Below are positions 47,371 through 58,764 of a stretch of 64,000 nucleotides of DNA, piece by piece. The notes beneath the pieces are model-generated. The model was not told the origin of the DNA. It was given only the letters and a program-made list of their open reading frames with translations, and made no database searches. The stretch is from assembly GCF_905475465.1 (NCBI RefSeq), contig NC_062254.1:5290001-5354000 (forward strand), read 5' to 3'. This stretch comes from Pieris napi (lineage: Eukaryota > Arthropoda > Insecta > Lepidoptera > Pieridae). Position numbers and translations under genes: made by a program. The stretch's first letter is position 1; every line of letters starts with the position of its first letter.

Positions 47371-47579
47371 TGTTGCTGACGAGGCGAAGAAATAAAATAC
47401 TATTTTCGAAAAAGTGTGCAGCTGCGGAAGCAGTGTCGAGCGGCGTGTAGTGTGGTCAGTGACCTCAGGTGAATGAACGAGACGATAGCACACCACACGC
47501 TCGCCCGGCCCCCGCCCCCCGCAGTTGCATCACATTATTTATTAACAAACTAAACGAAACTACAATTTTATCGTGCACA
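47371..47579 (-). repeat. BEL/Pao 5' LTR
   Basis: This is the promoter-bearing LTR for the minus-strand element. It is followed inward by GGTCTTCGGCCGGATC, the probable tRNA primer site. Confidence 0.93.
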
Positions 47580-47584
47580 TATAT

Positions 47585-48965
47585 CGAAAGGAAGGCACTG
47601 AATATAATATACAAGTCGAAAAAAATCCTGTTGCGATACAAACCTTGGTCTTGGCAGATATCGTTGTTTCGTGATATCGTTTCCTTATACCGTACGAGTA
47701 CTTTACATACCTTTCTAGAATTTTCCATAGTAACACAGTCAATTATCAACACCATATTCATTAATTCGTATGTCGGGCGCTACTGTCAGCTGTCATTGTC
47801 ATTATGTCACTCATAAATGAATAATGTCAAAATCAAGTCAGTTTAAAAGCGTTAATAATTGTGGTATATTCGATTTGCCAATATTACTAGATCTACAAAT
47901 TAGAATAATTAAATTATATGTATAAAATAAATAATATGAAAATTAAAAAAAAATCATGACGGTATTAGTAGTAACTGCTATATACCGTCCCAGATGCGGC
48001 TCGTAAATGTAATAGATGATTTTATAGAAAGCTTCCTATTTATTTTCTATGTCAGAGATAAATCTTCTATGCCTGTCAAAACAAGTGTTTATTTTTCTAA
48101 CACAGATATCTAGGTTAAAAGTCTTATTCTTATAATCTGCCTAATACTATTTTAATAAAACAATCAAAGGTAATTTAAAAAAAGCGTAGTATCACTCACA
48201 ACACTATGATTTTGGAAACCAGTCGTCACTACGAATTTTTAAATTCCAATTACAAATTAAGTTTGATAACTAGGCGTAATACGGAATTAGTACTAACCAG
48301 AAAATTACAGACATAAAACAATAATGTAACTGTTAACCGAACATTTCCGCATAATGTGTTGTTTTGTGTCGCAATCTATGCGTTTGTCGTTATTTCCACA
48401 CACGACATTGCATAGTTGATTTCTTACGCCACTTAACTTTTATAGTCTCAAATAACATGTTGAAGATCGAATAGTTATGACAGTATTAAAGATTAAATTA
48501 CTAGATTTTATACATTCGAGATTGAAAAAGTTGACGAAAGTCTAAAGTATCTGATATAGTACTTAATCGAGAAAAAATAAAACGTCCTTTTTGCTGATTT
48601 TAACGCTTTTCTCCGTTTTTTTTGGTCTTCTCTCCTGTCGTGTGTTTCTTATATTTCCTTGTATACATGTTTCTTACCAAGAAGAAGTTGTACATAAAAT
48701 AAAATCAAATGATAAACTAATTTTAACAAAAATGTGTTGCACAGAAGAAGGAAATACTTAAAGAAACTTAAAAAGATAAAAAAACAAATGTACAATTATT
48801 TTGTCTTGACGTTAATAAATTTTCAAGTAATAAATTAAAACTGCAACTAACTTTAAATTAAATTCAACTTTAGGCAAACGTATATAATATCTTATTAAAT
48901 AACGGGACAGATTTGAGCAATTCCCTTAATTAACAGGCTGTAAAAAGGTTTGACGCGGGAAGTAT
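47585..48965. other. AT-rich non-coding stretch
   Basis: No gene or repeat was recognised to the right of the retrotransposon. Confidence 0.4.
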
Positions 48966-48969
48966 TTGA

Positions 48970-49173
48970 CAGCGCGGCCATCTTGGTTCAAAGGTCACTC
49001 GTCGGTTTCACCAAACACTAGAGGATGAGTTCGCACGAGAGATCGTTAGATTTTGTTATGGCATACATAATGAGCTTTTGCAATACTTTGATAGTATACC
49101 TGAATGGTTGTGGCAAGAATTAATATGCGCTCATTTACACAGACTTGCGAAGGATTTTAAAACAACATTGTAA
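48970..49173 (+). other. 67-codon open frame, possible exon of unknown gene
   Basis: The frame is open from a TGA at 48,967 to TAA at 49,171. It has a protein-like mix, for example EDEFAREIVRFCYGIHNELL then QYFDSIPEWLWQELI. There is no ATG; TTTGACAG at 48,965-48,972 could act as an acceptor. The upstream part has E2F-like GCGGGAA and YY1-like GCGGCCATCTTGG motifs. No family was recognised. It could be a terminal exon, a repeat fragment, or chance. Confidence 0.25.
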
Positions 49174-49179
49174 CAATGT

Positions 49180-50305
49180 ATTGAACTTTACGTTTTGTTA
49201 TTGCATTTTGCTAAATTGAAATTGCAACGTTTCCTTTCAATGAAGTAATTGTATCTTGTTGTTAATTTAAATAGTTTTTGCAGAATTGGATGGCGTAACG
49301 GAAATTTTGAATTTTGACCCAGCTTCGCATGGGAGCAATAATATTGTTATTATTAGACTACACGCTAGTTATTTGATTGCTTATAATAATTTATTGTTCA
49401 AAATAGCTTTGGATATTTTATATTACTCACACTCACTCACGAGCATAAACTTTGCTTAAAAGGTCCCAAGAACTGGTTACAAATAAAAAAATCCTTTTTA
49501 ACAAAAAATATAAAAGTCAGTGCGAAGTCGAAATTCTTTAGACAATCTTTGTGCTTCCGAAGGACCATTAAGCTAGCTTTATTATATACCAAAGTTAATG
49601 ATATATCGATGTTTGGCACCGACGTTAAAAAGTATACCCCTTTTATATAAATATATTTGTAATATAACAACCTCCTTTTGTTACCTTTTCGGACCTTTCT
49701 TCGGGTTTCATACTTTCTTTACTTATTGTAATTAATAAGTTTTAAATACCAAAGTCAATATAAAGTTTAATATTATGTAGAGATAGTAAAATCATATATA
49801 GAATTCTTGGCATTTCATTTGATATAACATTGCTACTTTCATTGTATTCGTGTTAACAGGCTATACCTCAGATCGGCAATTATCTTAATATTTCAACAGA
49901 GCAACGCTTGAAATTGTCACGAATAATGCCGTTCATAATAACTCTTGCTCTTTGTGGTAAGCTTTGTGACAGTTAATGATTCGACTAGAGAACAAATTCA
50001 TTCTTAAACAAATAATATTGTTCTGTCTTAATTGTTTGTGGAATGTTGTTTAATGCTTGAGCATTCCTTTCAAAATACAAGTTAGCTCTTAAATAAAACT
50101 TACAAGACGCGAATTATCTACATAACTTCATATTTTGAGTGCTTTACAGCAACAGTATTACAGAAAGTTACAGTAATCGCATTGTTGGTCATCGAGGTAC
50201 TGCCCCACACAGTTATAGATAATATGATATTATGATAAGTCTCTATTTTAATAGAAGGGATAACATTTGGCTAGATTTTTACGAAAATGACTTATTGTGT
50301 TAATT
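49180..50305. other. AT-rich non-coding stretch
   Basis: No feature was recognised; the 77-codon minus frame at 49437-49670 lacks any domain. Confidence 0.4.
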
Positions 50306-50309
50306 GTTA

Positions 50310-50430
50310 ATTCCACAACTGAGCGTTTTTTAAGCTACTTTTGCCACGCAACACCACTATGTAGAACCAATTCGACTATATGCAGCTACCCTATCCTTCA
50401 AGAAAAGAGCGTATCAAATCCTCAAAGGTC
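50310..50430 (+). repeat. CR1/Zenon-like LINE fragment
   Basis: TTCCACAACTGAGCGTTTTT and CCTTCAAGAAAAGAGCGTAT match the RT C-terminal coding end preserved at 53.82-53.95 kb. It stops before the 3' tail. Confidence 0.6.
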
Positions 50431-50458
50431 ATTATTATTCAAAGTACTAATGAAAAAC

Positions 50459-50750
50459 TGAGCAGTGTTGGCCTAGTGGCTTCAGTGTGCGACTCTCGTC
50501 CCTGAGGTCGTAGGTTCGATCCCTGGCTGTGCACCAATGGACTTTCTATGTGCGCATTTAACATTCGCTCGAACGGTGAAGGAAAACATCGTGAGGAAAC
50601 CAGCTTGCTTTAGACTGAAAAAGTCAACGGCGTGCGTGAGGCACAGAAGGCTGATTAGCTACTTGCCTATTAGATTACCAAATCATCATGAAACAGATAT
50701 AGAAATCTGAGGCCCAGACCTAAAAAGGTTGTACCGCCATTGATTTATAT
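50459..50750 (+). mobile_element. tRNA-derived SINE, full length
   Basis: Box A-like TGGCCTAGTGG, box B GGTTCGATCCC at 50,513-50,523, then GCTGTGCACCAATGGACTTT, GGTGAAGGAAAACATCGTGA, GAGGCACAGAAGGCTGATTA, and the tail GGTTGTACCGCCATTGATTT with a T-rich end. It is the best preserved copy in the window. Confidence 0.88.
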
Positions 50751-50754
50751 TTTT

Positions 50755-51288
50755 TTTATTTCTAATGAAAAACGTTACAAGTGATGTAAAAACTTGTATT
50801 CACGAATTTCTTTGGTCGATTCTTACCACAATAGTTTAATGAAATACAATATTCCCCACGATTTATTTCAAATTCTTCTATTGAAATCTACAATTACTTA
50901 AGATAAGTATCCTTGGAAGACATTACTTACAATTGATAAGTCGGTTGGCTCCCGCAAAGCCGATACAAGGACAAATTGTTAACGACAGGCATATCTTAGT
51001 CGTAAGAAATGATATTGCTGTAATATATTTGGTCCTTTAGCATTCACGTACGTAAATTGCAGCGCAGTTGCAGCGTTGTTTTGCTTTAAACGTCAGCTAC
51101 TCTTAAAATTCTAAATACGTTCGTCCATTTCTTACACTTCGATAGTTAATTTAAACGAGAGAATACCAACTATGGCGATAACATAGCGTCACTACCACCC
51201 TTCTGAGCTTTTGGCACTACTAAAATTTCGTCATTAAATCACAATGACAAAAGTTTTAAGTAATTTTGTATTGGGCAGGTTATATATA
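50755..51288. other. AT-rich non-coding stretch
   Basis: No feature was recognised. Confidence 0.4.
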
Positions 51289-51906
51289 CAGTCGACTCTC
51301 GATAATTTGAAACTCAAGGGACCAGAGATAAATTTCAAATTATCAAGAGTTCAAAATAACAAGTGTTTGAATAAGCACGAGGGGGAGGGGCAACTGAAGG
51401 AAATAAGAATTTGATCAAAATTTGTTACTTATTATTTCCATATTCTTATTATGTATTAACAATTATTATTACATATAACCATTATTCACAAATTTTTATT
51501 TCAAAAAGAAGTCTGTAATCTTTTTTTGAGTGAGTGACTTCAGTTTATCATTGTCCAAAGAAATTTTGATAGTGGTGAGAGCTGCAAAGTAATCGTCACT
51601 TGTGTCGGCAACAATTGGCAGGTCTGTGCATGTATGCAAACAAACGACAGGTACATGCATGATAAACGCTTCAAATTATAGAGAGTAGGGAAGACTGGAT
51701 TTCAAATTATAGAGAGTAGGAAAGACTGGATTTCAAATTATCGCATGTTGGCGAGCAAGATAATACTTTTTTAACTTCAAATTACCGAAGGGACCAATTT
51801 CTATTGATTTTATTCAAATTATCGAGTGTTTTTCAAGGGACCGGATTTTTTTTCAAATTATCGAGAGATTCAAATTAACGAGTGTCAAATTATCGAGAGT
51901 CGACTG
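51289..51906 (-). mobile_element. Tigger/pogo-like transposon remnant
   Basis: The ends are CAGTCGACTCTCGATAATTT and its inverse AAATTATCGAGAGTCGACTG, bordered by TA on both sides. On the minus strand, 51,660-51,496 encodes a transposase C-terminus, DTSDDYFAALTTIKISLDND then KLKSLTQKKITDFFLK and TAA; the ITDFF ending is typical of Tigger transposases. The catalytic part is gone. Subterminal TCAAATTATCGAGAG motifs repeat near both ends, and a 31-base unit is repeated from 51,671 to about 51,740. Confidence 0.82.
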
Positions 51907-52119
51907 TATATAAATGGTACAAACTTTTGATACTTTGGAGGAAGGCTGGTGTTCTTTCTAGATAATTCCCCGACTATTTAGTCGTTGGAGGTATTAAATA
52001 ACTTACGTAAATGGTATTGGTAACCCGGATGATTGAACACTACTAGCTATTTCTTTTAACAACTTTTTTTTACCTTAACAGCAAATCCCAAAAAGATGCC
52101 TCTTAACCTAATGTTGAAC

Positions 52120-52275
52120 ATTATTCCTTTTAAATTCGTCTATGTTACTTTTATTCCCATAGCTTCTTGAGTGTTATACCTGTCGTATCCATACATTGGA
52201 CATTCGGTCAGGACATGTAACAGCGTCTCTTCAGCTATATTGCTACAAGGTCAGGCACAAAGTCGAGAAGTAGTA
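52120..52275 (-). mobile_element. R1-like LINE fragment (CCHC region)
   Basis: The minus strand reads PCSNIAEETLLHVLTECPMY then GYDRYNTQEAMG, the C-x-C...H...C cysteine-histidine motif found after the RT of R1/I-type LINEs. An in-frame TGA follows the first Cys, and the downstream frame closes soon, so it is dead. Confidence 0.6.
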
Positions 52276-52279
52276 AATA

Positions 52280-53205
52280 TAGCGACTTTAGCGGCTTGAT
52301 TAACTTCGTTTCAGAGTATGACGACATCCTAGTGATTTTTAGCAAGTCTTTAAATTAACTTAACCTTAAAACAGTAATTGTTGGGATTATAATCTCTTTG
52401 ACATTATTAATGTTCAATATGTGAAAACAACAATAGCCGGGGCATAATTGAAATTTTAAACAAGTAATCTCTCTTCCATTGCAATTACAAGTCTATAATA
52501 AAATATTGATTCACAATTAAATGAAATGTATTAATTCGATATGGTAAAAGTTACTTGTATTGCAATGTTAGAAAGTTTGCATCTGAACAAAGACATGTTC
52601 CCACTTTCTTGATTCATCGATTCCTAACATAGCTAAACAGTGTTTAACAGGTAACTTAAACAATTCTATTGAATTAGCGAGATGAATATTATTTGTTTAA
52701 AGACAACTAATCATTCGTTCAATATTATTTTATCTTTACAAACTTTAAAGCTTTTTATGCATGTAAAGCTAGGGTAGTATAATAAACTAGAACTTTATAT
52801 TCAAGCTGTGTACCATACAACGTCTCACTTTAAATTAAAGCATAGTTTTTACATACAATAGCTGTTGGGCCGCTTACACGTGGCCGTAAACTGATGCGAT
52901 CTAAAGCCTACTCAGGAAGGCTATTAGATTTCTTTTACGCAACTGGTTCTCTTCGAATCTCTCTATCTTAGCAATAAAGCATGAATATTGTATTAGGATG
53001 AAATGTTCTTTATATTCTCATGCATGTTTAGAATGTTTTGAAGTCCATCAACCTTAAATACAATTCTGCACCTGTTTCATTGGTATTTCATAAGAGAATC
53101 AGTCTTTGTTTTCTAATATTTTATTTAAAAAAGTACTAATTATCAAAGTAAAATATTAGTTATCAAAACAAACAATAAAATTTTGTTATTAACCGTTCTT
53201 ACTAA
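52280..53205. other. AT-rich non-coding stretch
   Basis: No feature was recognised. Confidence 0.4.
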
Positions 53206-53208
53206 ACG

Positions 53209-53212
<4 letters not shown>

Positions 53213-53247
<35 letters not shown>
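53213..53247. repeat. (AT)n microsatellite
   Basis: About 17 AT units directly precede the Helitron 5' end. Confidence 0.95.
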
Positions 53248-53251
<4 letters not shown>

Positions 53252-53252
<1 letters not shown>

Positions 53253-53630
53253 CTTAATATATATAAATTACGTGTCACGTTGTTTGTCCGCTATGGACTC
53301 CTAAACAACCGAACCGATATCAATTAAATTTGCACACCGTGTGTAGTTTGATCCAACTTAAAAGATAGCTTACATCTCAATTTATACCCGCAATGTAATT
53401 TTATTGCAAATTATTTGTTTATTATTTGCCACAATTCAAACAAATGTCGCTGTGTTGAAAGTACCAACGTTTCACATAAGCTACAATTCAATGGCATAGC
53501 CACCAAAAAAACATGGTGATCCCCATGGCTGTTGTTTTCCTGCCTTCTCCTGCCGTTTCCTTTGAATAGTTTACTACTATGTAAAATAACAAAAACCTTA
53601 GCTACAGCAACGCTTAGCCGAGTCTGCTAG
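53252..53630 (+). mobile_element. non-autonomous Helitron, both ends intact
   Basis: Begins TCTTAATATATATAAATTAC after an A and ends CTTAGCCGAGTCTGCTAG before a T. The interior GTCACGTTGTTTGTCCGC and CTCCTAAACAACCGAACCG is a common lepidopteran Helitron sequence. There is no Rep/helicase coding. Confidence 0.8.
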
Positions 53631-53659
53631 TAGAAATCTGGTTCCGTAATTTTAGAGCT

Positions 53660-53990
53660 CCAGTACCAACTCCTTCCACTTATTCAATGCACAGCGATTC
53701 GAATCGTCAACGACCAGTCACCTTCTGAGTGGCTTGATCCCTTGGCGTGGAGATGTGGGGTCTCTCTGCATCTTCCACCGTGGACACAGAATACTAAATT
53801 CCAACCGTATCATCTTGACGTCCGTCGTTCCACAACTGAGCGATTTTAAGGCACTTTTTGCAGCGCTCCACAACTATGTGGAACCAGCTGCCCATTTAAG
53901 TATTTCCAAACCAATTCCCTATCCTAAAGAGCGTACCAATTGTTAAAAGGTTGGCAACGCACTTGCGAGCTTTCTGGCAGTGTGTATAAA
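53660..53990 (+). mobile_element. CR1/Zenon-like LINE end with RT remnant
   Basis: The frame LIPWRGDVGSLCIFHRGH (family: LDPLALRRDVASLCVFYRIYHG) is the reverse transcriptase C-terminal region. It is followed by an indel and QFDLGSFKKRAYQFLKG-like coding, then GGCAACGCACTTGCGAGC. This is the longest copy of the family here and shows that the short copies elsewhere are its 3' ends. Confidence 0.75.
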
Positions 53991-54318
53991 CAAACACAGC
54001 TGATCAGAGCCAAATCTAATTACGATTATAATGGTTACTTTAATTATGCAAATTTGTTTCTTAATATGTATTATTGCATATGAATGGGTATTAGCATGTT
54101 AATAAGCCGATCATGCATTATTTATGGACTATGTGTATAAATTATTGTAAAGATCGTAGGTTAATTGAAGATATTCTTTATAATAGATTGACTGGAGAAC
54201 GAATTGTGTTTGTATGATTTGGCTTAAGCGTGTTAATCTTTACTGTGTTAACATTCAGTATAAATTATATATTGAATGTCCTTAGTAACGTATTTATTAT
54301 TCTATAGATAGATAGATA

Positions 54319-54590
54319 AAGCAGTGTTGGCCTGGTGGCTTCAGCGTGCGACTCTCATACCTGAGGTCGTAGGTTCCCCGGCTGTGCACCAATGGACCTT
54401 CTTTCTATGTGCGAATTAAACAATCGCTCGAACGATGAAGGAAAACATCGTGAGGAAACCGTCTCGCCTTAGACCTAAAAGTTGACGGCGTGCGTCAGGC
54501 ACAGAAGGCTGATCACTAACTTGCCTATTAGATACACAAATAATCATGAAACAGATACATAAATCTGAGGCCTTGACCTAAAAAGATGAC
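54319..54590 (+). mobile_element. tRNA-derived SINE
   Basis: GCAGTGTTGGCCTGGTGGCT, GGTCGTAGGTTCCCCGGCTG (box B shortened), GAAGGAAAACATCGTGAGGA and CAGGCACAGAAGGCTGATCA. The tail ends CTTGACCTAAAAAGA. Confidence 0.85.
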
Positions 54591-54599
54591 GATTAGTTG

Positions 54600-55000
54600 A
54601 TAACAGGTCGCTAACAAGTGATCTTTACCGGGCCAATTAAGATACGAACTGTTACCCAATTACAATTAAACATAATATAAAAGTGTACAATAATCAGCTT
54701 TCACAAATAAAGGTCCAAGTTTCACGATAAGAGCAAGGTTATGGATTCTAAGAAATATTTAAAGTGCTTCTTATTATTATTGCTTCTTTTAGTGTGCCCT
54801 GAAATTACTAAAAGCTATATTAGCAGAATTTATTCCCGACTATACTATCTTAACAGTTTACCACAAATGCACCGGTTGTGTATTTTGTATGTATATTTAG
54901 TAACTAGGCATATGCTAATACAACTTTATTGTACATAATTTATATTATATCTATGCTATTTTATAAAGAGGGACTTATTTCATAACTGTTACACTATACT
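54600..55000. other. AT-rich non-coding stretch
   Basis: The short 65-codon frame at 54741-54938 starts with a hydrophobic LLLLLLV run like a signal peptide, but lacks any other support. Confidence 0.35.
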
Positions 55001-55004
55001 TAAA

Positions 55005-55344
55005 TAGCTGACTCGGCAAACGTCGTTTTGCCATTTATATTATTTCTAGGAAACATTATTTTAGTTCAATAAAAATAACTATCAACTATAATAAAAATAA
55101 GGAGTTGATCGTATAGGAGTGAAAATTAAAGGTTGTGTTTATTTTTCTATGCTGTATCATAAAAAAATTAAACACAAAAAAACTGTCTTAAAAAAAATTT
55201 AGAGGTTAACATTTAGGGGGTTGAAAAATAAATGTTGTCCGATTAGAAGACCTAACCGCACACAAAATTTCACAAAAATCGGTCGAGCCATTTCGGAGGG
55301 TAGAATTACAAACACCGCGACAGAATTTTATATATTAGTTAGAA
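55005..55344 (-). mobile_element. diverged Helitron
   Basis: The minus-strand 3' end ACGACGTTTGCCGAGTCAGC is followed by TATTT, so the CTAG terminus is mutated. The interior AAAATCGGTCGAGCCATTTC (plus strand) and ATATATTAGTTAG at the other end resemble the 16.7-kb copy. Confidence 0.6.
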
Positions 55345-55349
55345 TGTAG

Positions 55350-56365
55350 GTAGACACCACTCTTTATTATTTAATAAGGTAGTTGGTAGCCTGTAGATTA
55401 ATTTCAGTATGCAGTATGAATTCCTCCTACGCTCGTTAAACTATTTAATAAATGGACTTGACCTTTATAAAAAATATTATCCCAGTTATATATATATATA
55501 TATAAATGTTTCGGCGTATAGAACTACAACAAGTCGTTTTTAATACAAGCTACAAAAATTTTCACATAATAACTCAACAAAAACCTTACGTTATATTACA
55601 AAACGATAGGTGATATATGTTAGAAATTTCCAGTCCTAATCTATGGATAGCTTATACGGTTATCCTCTATGCTTGAATAAATCACATTAATGTTTCCTAT
55701 AACATTTACCTATGGCTAAGAGCGAGTCGGTACAGGTTGCCATGGTAACGGATTTACGGATATTGCTAATCGTTATTTCTGCACAATTGAAGGATTCAAG
55801 GTCTAAAACATGCTTATTTCCCCGCGTTGTTTTCTTTAATTCGAGCTTATCTAAATTGCATATAAATGCAGTAAACAAACGTGAGTGCAACTGTCTTGGA
55901 GTTCAGTGTTAAAATATTATTATTAATTAATTATATTATTCATAAAAACCACGTCTGTGTAAATTGTGATGACGCTGAATTAAAACAATAATATTACAAA
56001 CAAGCCATGAGCCTTTACCAAAAATATTCTGTTTCAAAAATAAATAAATGTCCTTTTATACGAAAAAAAAACATGTTAACTGTCTTTATACCCAAAAGAT
56101 TGACAATGAATGGGTGTTATTGTGATTGATTGGCAATCCCGGATACCGGACGTGGTGGATACTGGTCAGTCACTGTTTTATTTCTAGAAATTTATTCGTT
56201 ATTGTTTTAATTCAGTTTTTCCGTATGTAACCTTTATATAGATAATTATTCCATATTTGATTAAAATAAATTCATCCACAAGCTACGCAACCAGCGAATA
56301 CTATATATATACTTATTGAATTATTTATAATACTTTAATAGTAACAAATTAATGACGTATTTATT
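55350..56365. other. AT-rich non-coding stretch
   Basis: A short (TA)n run lies at 55,487-55,503. Overlapping 66-67-codon frames at 55.69-55.91 kb on both strands have no domain. Confidence 0.4.
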
Positions 56366-56367
56366 TA

Positions 56368-56443
56368 AATGGCCGGCAACGCACTTATGAGCCTTCTGGC
56401 AGTGTGAGTGTCCATGGGCGGCCGTATCTCTTAACATCAGATG
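56368..56443 (+). repeat. CR1/Zenon-like LINE 3' end fragment
   Basis: ATGGCCGGCAACGCACTTAT, TTCTGGCAGTGTGAGTGTCC and TCTTAACATCAGATG. Confidence 0.7.
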
Positions 56444-56449
56444 TTTGTC

Positions 56450-57300
56450 GTTTTCCCCATGTATAGAATAACTTTGCGAGAAATGCCTATAAAACGATAG
56501 CGGCGACTATTGATAATATATATCGACTTTAAATATTTACCTTACTTACTAATAGCTACAAACGAACAACAAAACAAATTGGTCTCTGAAAACATTTTCC
56601 AGTTATTTTCAGGAATAATAAGCATCTGATAAATGTTTTAAACCTAATTCATGTTTTCGCCGTTCTACCCAAATTCTCCCTAAATCTTCTCCCTCATTAA
56701 TTAATCTCTAGAAATATTTCCCAAACCACACAAGCCGGCACTTGATCACAAAGCTCATCCATCCTCGTATCTTGCGTTATCTGTTGCTTTGTAGCTAGTT
56801 GTGGATGGTACAAATCATGAGTGTACAAACTGCCTGTATTTTTGTTTATAGTAAGACTGTGTTTATAAGTAAAATGATTCAGTCAAAAGAAGAGTTCGAT
56901 TACTTTATTAAAGACACAGATAGAGACGAATCTTTTATCCATTACAACAACACCAAAAAATAAAATATGTTTATTATGGAATATAAGATACAGGTATCAC
57001 TTATTACACGTCATTAAATTTGACACCTAACAAGTTTCACGAAACTCAATCAATGTAACTTAATTACCATAGAAAACCATGGGTTTAAATGATGTTATAC
57101 ATTTTGAATAAGCTATATACTATATATACATTAAACATAGTCACTGAGATTACGATTCGCTAATAAATACGCAATATTCATATACCGTGTTTGTATAATA
57201 AGACTTGAACTTCCTGTGAGATTCGAACTCCAATTTTTTTAAAAAGGTCGTACTGCTCTCTTAAAGGAGCTCCCTTGTTTGGCATATCATATAAAAATAA
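56450..57300. other. AT-rich non-coding stretch
   Basis: No feature was recognised. Confidence 0.4.
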
Positions 57301-57303
57301 TTT

Positions 57304-57592
57304 TAAGCTATTGCATAGCTTCTATCGCGGGCCTTGAGCGTGGAGACCGAACCCAGAAATTCCGTAACGAAAATAACCTAACACACGATGACGTAACGTG
57401 ACGTCTCACATCGGGTGCAGCAGTGAGACAGACTATATAGGCGTATTAGTATGAGTCTGGTAGAGTGGTAGATTATGGAATTAATATCAAAGAAAAAAAT
57501 ACTGCATAAATAAAAAATTATAATTGCATAAGTTGATAAAAAATGCTATGCAATAGCTTTACCGCGGCAGTCCCCGAGTGCCACACATTTTT
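57304..57592. mobile_element. MITE-like element framed by palindromic 15-mers
   Basis: AGCTATTGCATAGCT at 57,306-57,320 is followed by TCTATCGCGGGCC. GCTATGCAATAGCT at 57,545-57,558 is followed by TTACCGCGGCAGTCCCCGAG. The end blocks are direct repeats containing near-palindromes. The interior is non-coding. The type is unassigned. Confidence 0.5.
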
Positions 57593-58605
57593 TTTAGTAT
57601 TATGATTATTTTGTAATTTAAGGTATAAATCTGTACTGTTTTTTTTTTTTATTAAAACACTTTTATATCGCTATAGCCTAACCCAGGTATACTTCGGCAC
57701 GCCTATTCGCTGTCAAGCGTTAGAGGATAGTGTACTGGTTCACGCATGCTCACAAGAATGTTTGCATTGTTCGTGGCAAATTAATGGCCGACAATTATTT
57801 ATTGTAATGTACGGGATTATTGCTACATGAGGCTTAGAATGTATTTTGCTCACTTGTTTACCTACAGGTCTCGAATAGTACTAGTATTGAGAAGTATGTG
57901 TTATGTCTATACAGAGTTTTAACCAATGGAATAAAACGTAGAATTAAAATACCTGTTTCGTCCAAAAATCTAAGGAATCCTATACAACTACTTGTTTAAT
58001 TGAAGATTGTAAACTGTAGCTTTTAAACGAATAAGTACGAAGGTGCTTTGGCCCAGTTAAATACATAACTATATACAATAAAATAACGTAAATTTCTTAA
58101 ATGCGAAAATTCTTTACACAAGGTTTCGGTTGCGCAGTGATTAATTCAAAATTGTTGGTTTAGTAACAATATAACAGTCCACGAGGATACAACACTGATT
58201 TACCGTGCTTCGAACCCAGGACTTAGGTTCCAAGGGTATCGAATTACGAGCGTTTAAAGTCATAGCTGTTATCATAAACATTTTAAACCATAAAAGGCAA
58301 AAGCATTTTGCATTATGTTAATATGAATAATAAAATTGTGTGCATAATGAAGACATCTTCCCACTTGATGATAAAATGCGATAAGAACGTAATTTATTTT
58401 ATTTACATGTCCTGTATGCAATAATGAGCTTAGTTCTCTCTAATAAAACCTATATATGTATATGAATGTAGTTAAAAATTATTTAATGAAGAAAACGGTA
58501 CTAAAAACGTATTAATTTCAAACACACAGACCTAAAAAAATAAACACATTTTTACGTTTGTATATCCCTCAAGGTATTACATTTGCACAGCGAACAAGTT
58601 CCCAT
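57593..58605. other. AT-rich non-coding stretch
   Basis: No feature was recognised. Confidence 0.4.
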
Positions 58606-58611
58606 CTGATT

Positions 58612-58760
58612 CCGAAGTGTTTTCGAACCAATTCGACTTAGGGTCCTTCAAGAAAAGAGCGTACCAATTCTTAAAAGGCCGGCAACGCACTCGCGAGCCC
58701 TCTGGTATTAAGAGTGTCCATGTCCGGTATCACTTAATATCAGGTGAGCCCCCTCTTCTA
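58612..58760 (+). mobile_element. 5'-truncated CR1/Zenon-like LINE end
   Basis: TTTTCGAACCAATTCGACTT, AGGGTCCTTCAAGAAAAGAG and CTTAAAAGGCCGGCAACGCA, then TCACTTAATATCAGGTGAGC with an A-rich tail. The coding end reads QFDLGSFKKRAYQFLKGRQR in frame. Confidence 0.8.
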
Positions 58761-58764
58761 TAAA

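Larger units (their letters stand above)
42549..47579 (-). mobile_element. BEL/Pao LTR retrotransposon, deleted but with intact LTRs
   Basis: The two 209-bp LTRs (42,549-42,757 and 47,371-47,579) are identical base for base as far as I can read, run TGTTGC...GCACA on the plus strand, and are flanked by the 5-bp duplication TATAT (42,544-42,548 and 47,580-47,584). Next to the 3' LTR (minus orientation) is a polypurine tract, TGGGGGGAGAA, at 42,758-42,768. Next to the 5' LTR is a likely primer-binding site, TGGTCTTCGGCCGG. Gag, protease and RT are present; RNase H and integrase are not. Identical LTRs imply a very recent insertion. Confidence 0.93.

Noticed and set aside
50459..50535. Apparent tRNA promoter boxes
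   Set aside because: Boxes A and B belong to the SINE head; the sequence does not fold into a cloverleaf with a matching acceptor stem. The same holds at 1.5, 54.3 and 59.4 kb.
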